From Limnohabitans sp. (GTDB taxonomy: Bacteria; Pseudomonadota; Gammaproteobacteria; Burkholderiales; Burkholderiaceae_C), in the NCBI GenBank assembly GCA_030729445.1, contig JANQXJ010000104.1, positions 1 to 5,353 of the forward strand: a stretch of 5,353 bases of DNA, in the 5' to 3' direction. Numbering within the stretch: position 1 is the stretch's first letter; every line of letters starts with the position of its first letter. Below, piece by piece: positions 1-5,353 of the stretch. The notes under the pieces are model-generated. The model did not search any database, was not told the DNA's origin, and saw only the letters and a list, made by a program, of their open reading frames with translations. The position numbers and the translations under genes were made by a program.

Positions 1-1049
1 CGCTGCTGCCGCTGGTGGCTTTGGGCACGGTGGCCGACGTGGTCAAGTTGGACGCGAACAACCGCCGTTTGGTGGCCCAAGGCCTGCGCCGTGTGCGGGC
101 CGGGGCCATGCCGCCCGGCATGGCCGCGCTCATGCGGGCAGCCAGCCGAGAAACCGCCAAGGCCACCACCTTTGACTTTGGCTTTGCCTTGGGGCCACGC
201 ATCAACGCCGCAGGCCGCTTGGCCGACATGACACTGGGCATCGAGTGCCTGCTGACCGACGACGCGGGCCGCGCCGACGAACTGGCCCGGCAGCTGGATG
301 CAATCAACCGCGAACGCCGCGTGATCGAGGGCGACATGCGCGAGATGGCGATGGAGATGGCCGAGTCGCTGTTTGACGAGGGCGACGAGCCGCCGCCCGC
401 CATTTGTGTGTTCGACCCGGATTTTCATGAAGGCGTGGTGGGCATCGTGGCCTCGCGCATCAAGGACAAATTGCACCGCCCCACCTTTGTGTTCGCGGCC
501 AGCAGTGCCCCGGGCAAGGAGCACGAACTCAAGGGCTCAGGCCGCTCGATTGCGGGCTTTCATTTGCGCGATGCGCTCGACCTGGTGGCCAAACGCGCCC
601 CGGGCGTGCTGCTGCGCTTTGGCGGCCACGCCATGGCGGCGGGCTGCACGATTGCGGAAGAGCACTTGGATGTGTTTGAAGAAACGCTGAACCAAGTGGC
701 CCTGGAATGGCTGGACGCGGCCACGCTGCAACGCCGCCTGGAAACCGATGGACCGCTGCCAGCCGAGTACCGCCGGGTGGATTTGGTGGACATGCTGCAC
801 CACGAGGTCTGGGGCCAGGGCTTTGCGCCACCTGTCTTTTGCGAAGAGATCGAGGTGGTGTCGCAGCGCTTGGTGGGTGAGAAACACCTGTCGCTCAAAA
901 TGAAACACCAAGGCCAGCCGGTCGAGGGCATCTGGTTTGGCCGCACCGAGCCTTTGCCCGCACGCGTCAAATTGGCATACCGGCTGGATGCCGACGAGTG
1001 GCAGGGCCAAAAGCGGGTGCGCTTTTTGGTCGAAGGCGCCGAGCTTTAA
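1..1049 (+). CDS. recJ: Single-stranded-DNA-specific exonuclease RecJ (5'-truncated by window edge)
   Basis: RecJ degrades single-stranded DNA 5' to 3' in recombinational repair (RecF pathway) and mismatch repair, in the cytoplasm. The frame is open from base 3 and reads LLPLVALGTVADVV, the end of the DHH phosphoesterase domain; the Asp of VAD is a conserved metal-site residue of the family. Next come GFALGPRINAAGR (nt 180-218), HEGVVGIVASRI (from nt 426), KGSGRSI and the DHHA1 signature GGHAMAAG (nt 621-644). The last ~110 residues, from about nt 720, match the C-terminal OB-like region, including WGQGF, QRLVGEKHLSLK and LAYRLDADEW, and end at TAA 1047-1049. About 349 residues are visible against about 577 in E. 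coli RecJ, so some 220 N-terminal residues, including the DHH motif itself, lie outside the window. No frameshift is seen. The GTG at 15 is an internal Val codon, not the start. coaD ends 12 nt downstream on the other strand. Confidence 0.96.
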   Translation, partial: LLPLVALGTVADVVKLDANNRRLVAQGLRRVRAGAMPPGMAALMRAASRETAKATTFDFGFALGPRINAAGRLADMTLGIECLLTDDAGRADELARQLDAINRERRVIEGDMREMAMEMAESLFDEGDEPPPAICVFDPDFHEGVVGIVASRIKDKLHRPTFVFAASSAPGKEHELKGSGRSIAGFHLRDALDLVAKRAPGVLLRFGGHAMAAGCTIAEEHLDVFEETLNQVALEWLDAATLQRRLETDGPLPAEYRRVDLVDMLHHEVWGQGFAPPVFCEEIEVVSQRLVGEKHLSLKMKHQGQPVEGIWFGRTEPLPARVKLAYRLDADEWQGQKRVRFLVEGAEL

Positions 1050-1061
1050 AACCCCAGTGAC

Positions 1062-1568
1062 TCAATGCTTGGTCGCGACCTTACCCTGCAAGGCGTTGAG
1101 CACGGGCGCGGACACAAGACCCGATACATCGCCACCGAGCTTGGCGATTTCGCGCACCAAGGTGCTGCTGATGTGCTGCACATGGGCGCTGGTGTGCAAA
1201 AACACGGTGTCCACTTCCGGGGCCAGGTGGCGGTTCATGCCCGACATCTGGGTTTCGTAGTCGTAATCGGTCACCGAGCGCAGGCCGCGCACGATCACCT
1301 GGGCGTTTTGCGCCCGCACAAATTCCACGATCAGTCCGTCAAACGGCAGCACCTTCACATTCGGGCAATCGGCCAGCGCGGCTTGCGCCAAGGCCACACG
1401 CTCGTCCAGACTGAACAAGGTTTTTTTGTGGTGCGCCACGGCCACCGCGATGATGACCTGGTCAAACATCTGCGCGGCGCGGCGAATCGCGTCCTCGTGC
1501 CCCAAGGTCAACGGGTCAAAGGTGCCCGAATACACAGCGGTCACAGCGGTGTCAGCAGATCGGCTCAT
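1062..1568 (-). CDS. coaD: Phosphopantetheine adenylyltransferase (PPAT)
   Basis: CoaD transfers AMP from ATP to 4'-phosphopantetheine, giving dephospho-CoA, the penultimate step of coenzyme A synthesis in the cytoplasm. The 168-residue product shows the nucleotidyltransferase signature SGTFDPLTLGH (residues 14-24, with the TxGH form of the HIGH motif), HHKKTLFSLDERVALA (46-61), VRGLRSVTDYDYE (93-105), MNRHLAP (111-117) and ISSTLVRE (133-140), all in the expected order. E. coli CoaD is 159 residues; the difference is largely N-terminal, where a perfect 9-bp tandem duplication gives TAVTAV (residues 7-12) just before the first strand. The position usually occupied by Pro in YPGTFDP is Ser here. 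The ATG at 1568 is well supported: AAGGAG lies 7 nt upstream, and the start overlaps the rsmD stop as ATGA, so translational coupling is likely. It is the last gene of the minus-strand block. Confidence 0.97.
   Translation of the reverse strand: MSRSADTAVTAVYSGTFDPLTLGHEDAIRRAAQMFDQVIIAVAVAHHKKTLFSLDERVALAQAALADCPNVKVLPFDGLIVEFVRAQNAQVIVRGLRSVTDYDYETQMSGMNRHLAPEVDTVFLHTSAHVQHISSTLVREIAKLGGDVSGLVSAPVLNALQGKVATKH
1533..1550 (-). repeat. Perfect 9-bp tandem duplication in the 5' end of coaD
   Basis: CACAGCGGT occurs twice head to tail on the plus strand; on the coding strand this is ACCGCTGTG twice. It is in frame and encodes Thr-Ala-Val twice (residues 7-12), directly before the conserved YSGTFDP motif. 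It looks like a replication-slippage duplication that lengthened the N-terminus without breaking the frame. Confidence 0.8.
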
Positions 1569-2275
1569 GGTGTGTCTCCTTCAACAGGGTTGGCAGTTGG
1601 GGTGGGCACAGGCTCGGACACAGACTGGGAACTGGTCCGTTGCAACAAATGCGCATGCACCGCACCCGCTTTGAGGTGGCGCTCGCAGCTCAAACCCAGT
1701 GCACCCAAGGCCTCGGCAGGCCAGGCCACAGGCGCTTCCAGGTAAATCCAGCCGCCTTCAGGCACAGCCCGGGTGGCGGCTTTCAAGGCAGGTTCAAACC
1801 AAGGGCCATCAAAGGGCGGATCAATGAACACCAGATCCACACTGCCCGCCGGCAAACGGCCCAAAGTGCTCACCGCGTCGCCGCGCTGCACACTGACCAT
1901 GCTGGCTTTGAGGCGGGTGGCGTTGTCTTGCAAATCGCGCACCAGCACGGCGTCTTGCTCGACCATCAGCACATGGGCCGCACCGCGCGATGCGGCCTCC
2001 AGGCCCAGCACGCCCGTGCCCGCAAACGCGTCCACGCAGCGCCAGCCGCTCAGGTCTTGCCCCAGCCAGTTGAACAGGGTTTCACGCACGCGATCGGGCG
2101 TGGGCCGCAGGCCAGGTTTGTCGATGACTTTCAGCCGTGTGCGCCGCCACTGGCCGCCGATGATGCGGATCTCATGGGAGGACGGGCCTTTGGGCACCGG
2201 GTTCTTGGGTTTTTTCTCGGCGGCATGACGGGCTGAGCCGGTCAGCGGGGGCCGTTTGGAAGGGGCTGAGGACAT
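1565..2275 (-). CDS. rsmD: 16S rRNA (guanine(966)-N(2))-methyltransferase RsmD
   Basis: RsmD uses S-adenosylmethionine to methylate N2 of G966 in 16S rRNA, acting on assembled or nearly assembled 30S particles. The 236-residue product has the family's opening EIRIIGGQWRRTRLKV (35-50), LRPTPDRVRETLFNWL (56-71), the SAM-binding motif I DAFAGTGVLGLEAASRG (82-98), an acidic motif II at VEQD (105-108) and the catalytic motif IV DPPF (152-155). E. coli RsmD is 198 residues. The excess here is a basic, low-complexity N-terminal extension of about 34 residues and a Ser/Pro/Thr-rich tail of about 24 residues (from 213) that also carries the coaD ribosome binding site. The start is the only ATG before the conserved core but has no clear Shine-Dalgarno, so translation may depend on the upstream genes or begin at a non-ATG codon. 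The stop overlaps the coaD start by 4 nt. Pairing with ftsY and coaD fits RsmD elsewhere. Confidence 0.96.
   Translation of the reverse strand: MSSAPSKRPPLTGSARHAAEKKPKNPVPKGPSSHEIRIIGGQWRRTRLKVIDKPGLRPTPDRVRETLFNWLGQDLSGWRCVDAFAGTGVLGLEAASRGAAHVLMVEQDAVLVRDLQDNATRLKASMVSVQRGDAVSTLGRLPAGSVDLVFIDPPFDGPWFEPALKAATRAVPEGGWIYLEAPVAWPAEALGALGLSCERHLKAGAVHAHLLQRTSSQSVSEPVPTPTANPVEGDTP
1576..1581 (-). promoter_or_regulatory. Shine-Dalgarno site of coaD
   Basis: The minus strand reads AAGGAG followed by a 7-nt spacer and the coaD ATG at 1568. It is the strongest ribosome binding site in the window and fixes the coaD start. It lies inside the last codons of rsmD, as expected for coupled or reinitiating translation. 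Confidence 0.85.
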
Positions 2276-2321
2276 AGCTTGTGAGTGTAAAGGCCCAAAC
2301 CCTTGTCACCTGACTTGTCCT

Positions 2322-3710
2322 TCAAGGCTGGCCACCCACCACCACCGTCACCATGCGCTCAGGCTGCAGTATTCGGGCCATGGCGCGTTGCACATCGGCC
2401 GCGCTGACGCGCTCGATCTGCCGCGTCCAACCGCTCAAATAGTCCAGCGGCAAACGGTTCCAAGCGATGTTGGCCACGTTGTCCAGCAGTTTGCGGTTGC
2501 TGTCGATGCGCAGCGCAAAACCACCCACCAAGTTGGATTTGGCCGCGGTCAGCTCGGCTTCGGTTGGACCCTGGCGCACAAAGTCTTGCACCACCTCTTG
2601 GGCCACGGCCACGGCTTGCTTGGCTTGGTCAGGCCGGGTTTGCAGCCCCACGGTGAAGGCCCCGGCATGCAGACCGGGAGAAAAATAGCTGTACACGCTG
2701 TAGCTCAGGCCGCGTTTTTCGCGCACTTGTTCGGTCAGGCGCGAAACAAAGCCGCCGCCGCCCAAAATATGGTTGCCCACGAGCAGGGCAAAAAAGTCTG
2801 GGTCGGTGCGCTTGTAGCCGGGCTGGCCGATCAGCACATGGGCCTGGGCCGAGTCAAAAGGCAAGTTCAGGCTTTGTGCGGCGGCCAAAGGGGCCACTTC
2901 GGGCACAGGCGGCAAGCTCGGGCAGCCTGACTCGCGGGGCCATTGGGCCAGCAGGCGCTGCACCATGGCATCGGCTTGAGCCCGTGTCAATGCGCCCACC
3001 ACACTGACTGTGGCGCGGCAAGGCCGAAGGGCCTGGGCGTGCAGATTTTTCAGGTCTTGGACACCGATGCGCCCAAGGGTCTCGGGCGTGGCGCGTTGAC
3101 CATAGGGGTGCGAGCCATACACGGCCTGGGCAAAGCGGTGTTGCACCACCGTGCCAGGCTTGGTGAGTGATTCGCGGATGGAGGCACTGATGCGTTCGCG
3201 GTCGCGCAACCACATGGCTTCGGGGAAAGCCGGGTGTGCCATTTGCCGCGCAGCCAACGCCACGGCTTTACCCAGCAAGTCGGGGTAGCTCAGGCTGCGC
3301 AGGCCAAAACTCATGCGGTCACCGCCCGCACTCGCACCAAAGCTGGCGCCCAAGTCGGCCCAGGCTTCACCGATCTGGTTTTCATCCAGGGCATGGGGGT
3401 AAAGGCCTTGGCCTTGCGGTTCGGCCCGCGTGCCGTTGGCCATTTGACCGGCCATGATCGAGGCCAGGCCCGCCTGCGCCGCCGGGTCTCGGCGGCTGCC
3501 CGCGTCGATATCGATCTGCACATCCACCATGGGAATGGCGTGGCTCTCCACCAAATAAACCTGCGCACCACTGGGCTGTGTCCAGTGCTGGATGGGCAAA
3601 GAAGCCTGCGCCCAGCTGGCTGAGGCCCAACAGCCCAGTGCCAAGGCCGTGCGCCGCCAAGCGAGTGCGTTCAAAGAAGTCATCAGGGACATGGGGTGTT
3701 GGACTTTCAT
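2322..3710 (-). CDS. M16 family peptidase, non-zinc (R/Y) subunit, exported
   Basis: This is an M16-like protein of 462 residues with both halves of the family fold. Where active members carry HxxEH, it reads GLASIMAGQM (81-90), so the zinc site is absent and it should not be catalytic alone. The C-terminal half keeps a Gly-rich loop and substrate-binding segment, LGGGGFVSRLTEQVREKRGLSYSV (316-339 region), with Arg330 and Tyr337 seven residues apart, the spacing of the R/Y pair of M16B partner subunits. The N-terminus looks like a type I signal peptide: basic stretch ending RR at 19-20, hydrophobic TALALGCWASASWA, and likely cleavage AQA|S after residue 36, so the protein is probably periplasmic. 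Cys27 is a poor lipobox fit (Ala at -3). The start is uncertain: ATGs at 3710, 3692 and 3683 are in frame and none has a clear ribosome site. It begins 21 nt after the zinc-bearing M16 gene, its likely heterodimer partner. The peptide substrate is unknown. Confidence 0.93.
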   Translation of the reverse strand: MKVQHPMSLMTSLNALAWRRTALALGCWASASWAQASLPIQHWTQPSGAQVYLVESHAIPMVDVQIDIDAGSRRDPAAQAGLASIMAGQMANGTRAEPQGQGLYPHALDENQIGEAWADLGASFGASAGGDRMSFGLRSLSYPDLLGKAVALAARQMAHPAFPEAMWLRDRERISASIRESLTKPGTVVQHRFAQAVYGSHPYGQRATPETLGRIGVQDLKNLHAQALRPCRATVSVVGALTRAQADAMVQRLLAQWPRESGCPSLPPVPEVAPLAAAQSLNLPFDSAQAHVLIGQPGYKRTDPDFFALLVGNHILGGGGFVSRLTEQVREKRGLSYSVYSYFSPGLHAGAFTVGLQTRPDQAKQAVAVAQEVVQDFVRQGPTEAELTAAKSNLVGGFALRIDSNRKLLDNVANIAWNRLPLDYLSGWTRQIERVSAADVQRAMARILQPERMVTVVVGGQP

Positions 3711-3731
3711 GGCGAGGCGCTTGTTGGGCGA

Positions 3732-5180
3732 TCAATGACGGGCGCCGGGCAAGGCGCGACGCGCCCGGGGCTGGCCCGACAAAGGCTGTGGCCGCAAAGT
3801 CGCCACGGTGAGGCTGTCGTCACCAAAATACTTTTGCGCCACGGCCTGCACCTGGGCGGGTGTGACCTGTCGCAACCGGGCGATCAGCTGCGCCCCGTAA
3901 TCCGGCGGCAAACCCAGCGTCCAGGCCACGCCGAGCTCGCGGGCTTGGTTGAAGACCGAGTCGAGTTTGTAGATTTCGCTGGCCACCCATTGGGTTTTGA
4001 CGCGCTGCAGCTCGGCCTCGTTGATGCCCTCGGTGGCCACACGCTGCACCTGCGCCCGCAAGGCCGCTTCCAAGGCTTCAGGGCTTTGGCCTTTGGCAGG
4101 CACACCTTGCAGATAGAAGAACTGCGGCCCCCGGCCCATGAGGCCGTTGTAGGCGCCCACGGTGTCAGCCAAGCGCTGATCGCCCTGCGTCAAAGCACGC
4201 TCCAGTCGAGCACCGCTGTAACCATCCAGTACGGCCGCCAGCACCGTCAGGGCCAGGGCATCGTCGTGCTCTGGCGAGGCCACGAGGCTCACCAATCGCG
4301 GCACCTTGAAGGCCAAGGCCACATACGACTGCTCGGCCGGGGCTTTGAATTCAAAGCGGCGCAGGCCTTGCTGCGCGGGCTCGTCCCGGGGCTTGCGCTC
4401 GGGCACGGCGCGGGTCGGAATGACACCGTAATACTTCTCAGCCAGTGCCTTGACTTGCAGCGGGTCCACATCGCCCGCCACCACCACCACCGCGTTGGCC
4501 GGGGTGTACCACTTGCGGTAAAAGTCGCGGGCGTCTTGCGCCGTCATGGCCTCCAGGTCGCTCATCCAGCCGACGATGGGGCGGCGATACGGCGAGGCCG
4601 ACAAGGCCGTGGCCGAGAGCATTTCGTGCAACTGGGCTCGAGGGTTATCGTCGGTTCGCAGGCGACGTTCTTCTTTCACCACCTCGAGTTCTTTGGCAAA
4701 TTCGGCATCGGGCCACTGGTTGTTGGCAAAGCGGTCCGACTCCAGGCGCATCACGGCTTCCAGTTGGTTCGACGGAATCTGCTGGTAGTAACCGGTGTAG
4801 TCCTTGGCGGTGAAGGCGTTTTCGCGTCCACCCAAAGCGGCCACGCGCCTTGAGAACTCGCCCACGGCCAAGGTGGGCGTGCCTTTGAACAGCATGTGTT
4901 CGAGCACATGGGCCACGCCGCTGGTCCCATCCACCTCGTCCATGGAGCCCACGCGCAGCCACACCATGTGCACCGCTGTGGGGGCGCGGCGGTCGGGTTT
5001 GACCCACACACTCATGCCATTGGCCAAGGTGAAGGTGTGCACCTGGGCCACGCTGGCTGCTGGCGCTTGGCCTGAAGTCTGGGGCGCCGCCTGACCTTGC
5101 GGGGCCTGCGCCGTGGCGCTGAAGCTGCTGGCCAGCAGGGCTGTTGCCAGCGAAAGTCCCAAGAGAAAGTTCGGTTTCAT
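3732..5180 (-). CDS. M16 family zinc metallopeptidase, catalytic subunit, exported
   Basis: This is a zinc peptidase of the M16 (pitrilysin / processing peptidase-like) family, 482 residues from the chosen start. It carries the inverted zinc motif HVLEH (His91, Glu94, His95) within GVAHVLEHMLFKGT, followed by RENAFTAKDYTGYY (119-132) and the downstream glutamate ligand in VVKEERR (Glu170 or Glu171). The C-terminal M16 half spans roughly 275-465 but lacks the R/Y pair: the matching residues align as Thr331 and Asp339. Residues 1-24 look like a signal peptide (MKPNFLLGLSLATALLASSF); cleavage after ATA (24) is more plausible than after AQA (26), which would leave Pro at +1. A Gln/Ala/Pro linker leads to the domain, and the C-terminus is an Arg-rich tail. 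The start at 5180 gives the cleanest signal peptide; in-frame ATGs at 5189 and 5210 are alternatives, the latter lying within the ftsY start codon. It is the first gene of the minus-strand block and probably pairs with the downstream M16 protein. Confidence 0.95.
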   Translation of the reverse strand: MKPNFLLGLSLATALLASSFSATAQAPQGQAAPQTSGQAPAASVAQVHTFTLANGMSVWVKPDRRAPTAVHMVWLRVGSMDEVDGTSGVAHVLEHMLFKGTPTLAVGEFSRRVAALGGRENAFTAKDYTGYYQQIPSNQLEAVMRLESDRFANNQWPDAEFAKELEVVKEERRLRTDDNPRAQLHEMLSATALSASPYRRPIVGWMSDLEAMTAQDARDFYRKWYTPANAVVVVAGDVDPLQVKALAEKYYGVIPTRAVPERKPRDEPAQQGLRRFEFKAPAEQSYVALAFKVPRLVSLVASPEHDDALALTVLAAVLDGYSGARLERALTQGDQRLADTVGAYNGLMGRGPQFFYLQGVPAKGQSPEALEAALRAQVQRVATEGINEAELQRVKTQWVASEIYKLDSVFNQARELGVAWTLGLPPDYGAQLIARLRQVTPAQVQAVAQKYFGDDSLTVATLRPQPLSGQPRARRALPGARH

Positions 5181-5185
5181 AGAAT
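5180..5185 (+). promoter_or_regulatory. Candidate -10 box for ftsY
   Basis: TAGAAT on the plus strand differs from TATAAT at one position and lies 23 nt before the ftsY ATG. No convincing -35 hexamer is found 16-18 nt upstream; TTGCCA at 5144-5149 is too far away. The box overlaps the start codon of the divergent M16 gene. This is a sequence match only, and chance hits to a -10 box are common. Confidence 0.25.
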
Positions 5186-5191
5186 GCATGA

Positions 5192-5196
5192 TCCTT
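5192..5196 (-). promoter_or_regulatory. Probable Shine-Dalgarno site of the first M16 gene
   Basis: The minus strand reads AAGGA here. It stands 11 nt from the ATG at 5180 and only 2 nt from the ATG at 5189. The first spacing is long but workable and the second is too short, which favours 5180. The ATG at 5210 is upstream of the site and gets no support from it. Confidence 0.5.
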
Positions 5197-5208
5197 GAAA
5201 TCCACGCC

Positions 5209-5353
5209 ATGTTCAGTTTCTTCAAAAAAAAATCCCCACCTGCTGAGGTCCCATCGGCTTCAGCGGCAGCCTCACCGGCTGTTTCGCCCGCCGTTTCTGC
5301 ACCCGTGGCCGCACAGGCACCCGCGCCTGTCAGTCCCCCCACAGCGGCTGCAC
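5209..5353 (+). CDS. ftsY: Signal recognition particle receptor FtsY, 5' end only (cut by window edge)
   Basis: FtsY is the SRP receptor GTPase that docks ribosome-SRP complexes at the inner membrane for co-translational insertion. Only 48 codons are visible, none from the NG GTPase domain, so the call rests on two points. The first is the characteristic start MFSFFKKK, an aromatic/basic patch common at FtsY N-termini that fits membrane contact. The second is the location, divergent from an M16 peptidase / rsmD / coaD block. Residues 9-48 are an Ala/Pro/Ser/Val-rich disordered stretch, matching the variable N-terminal A-domain, including an imperfect SPAV-SPAV-SAPV repeat. Codons 6-8 are one A9 run (5224-5232). 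The ATG at 5209 has no recognisable Shine-Dalgarno in the 28 nt before it. Another protein with a KKK/Ala-Pro N-terminus cannot be excluded from this fragment. Confidence 0.8.
   Translation, partial: MFSFFKKKSPPAEVPSASAAASPAVSPAVSAPVAAQAPAPVSPPTAAA
5272..5307 (+). repeat. Imperfect 12-nt triplicate in ftsY linker
   Basis: Three successive 12-nt units encode SPAV, SPAV and SAPV in the low-complexity N-terminal region of ftsY. The units differ mainly at wobble positions and are typical of a drifting Ala/Pro linker; no separate function is implied. Confidence 0.5.

Noticed and set aside
1071..1080. Perfect palindrome GGTCGCGACC near the coaD stop, as a terminator or operator
   Set aside because: As a hairpin it has only three pairs around a CGCG loop and no T-tract follows; it is accounted for by the coaD codons for Val-Ala-Thr.
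2276..2321. Terminator or promoter between the second M16 gene and rsmD
   Set aside because: Only 4-bp stems are visible (for example GTCA/TGAC with a 2-nt loop, and AAGG/CCTT) without a T-run, and there is no convincing -35/-10 pair.
1640..2930. Long plus-strand open frames opposite rsmD and the second M16 gene
   Set aside because: The composition is typical of antisense shadows (His, Gln, Arg, Gly), with no domain and no ribosome site. The minus-strand genes explain the region fully.
3628..3633. Cys27 of the second M16 protein as a lipoprotein cysteine
   Set aside because: The preceding residues Ala-Leu-Gly do not fit the usual Leu at -3, and only six residues separate Cys27 from the Arg pair, too short a hydrophobic core. 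A type I site AQA|S follows.
3696..4853. Plus-strand open frame of 385 codons opposite the M16 genes
   Set aside because: It lies antisense to a gene with clear M16 motifs, its translation is rich in His/Gly/Arg/Gln with no recognisable domain, and GC-rich coding DNA often leaves such open shadow frames.
5197..5225. Promoter for the M16 operon with TTGAAG (5220-5225, minus strand) as the -35 box
   Set aside because: At 16-18 nt spacing the -10 candidates (GGATTT, GATTTC, ATTTCA) match TATAAT poorly, and the start site would leave almost no room for the AAGGA ribosome site.
5181..5342. Upstream extension of the M16 frame through the ftsY start (an ATG near 5342)
   Set aside because: The extension encodes Ala/Gly/Thr low-complexity sequence antisense to the ftsY linker and would bury the clear signal peptide that starts at 5180.

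Overview
The window looks like a piece of chromosomal core genome from a GC-rich betaproteobacterium, most likely Burkholderiales and probably Comamonadaceae. This rests on protein similarity judged by eye and on the gene order ftsY / M16 peptidase pair / rsmD / coaD; no database search was run. I see no mobile element, CRISPR array, rRNA or tRNA gene, or phage gene.

Layout. Positions 1-1049 (+) hold the C-terminal ~60% of recJ, cut by the left edge. After a 12-nt gap, a convergent block runs on the minus strand from about 5180 down to 1062: a zinc-binding M16 peptidase (5180-3732), a second M16 protein without the zinc motif (3710-2322), rsmD (2275-1565) and coaD (1568-1062). The four genes are tightly spaced (21 nt, 46 nt, then a 4-nt ATGA overlap) and probably form one operon. 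At the right edge a divergent gene begins on the plus strand at 5209; its start (MFSFFKKK, then an Ala/Pro-rich stretch) and position identify it as the 5' end of ftsY. Only 28 nt separate the two divergent start codons.

How the genes work together. The two M16 proteins each have an export signal. Their key residues are complementary: one carries HxxEH, the other the R...Y substrate-binding pair. This suggests one heterodimeric periplasmic M16B peptidase. RsmD (16S rRNA guanine methylation) and CoaD (coenzyme A synthesis) are cytoplasmic housekeeping enzymes coupled by overlapping stop and start codons. FtsY (membrane protein targeting) and RecJ (single-strand DNA exonuclease) belong to the flanking transcription units.

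I do not see an undescribed system. The points most worth a second look are the split M16 active site, the compressed divergent ftsY/M16 control region with an A9 tract in codons 6-8 of ftsY, a 9-bp tandem duplication in the start of coaD, and the unusual recJ-coaD junction. Essentially all of the window is coding; no gene-free stretch exceeds 50 nt.
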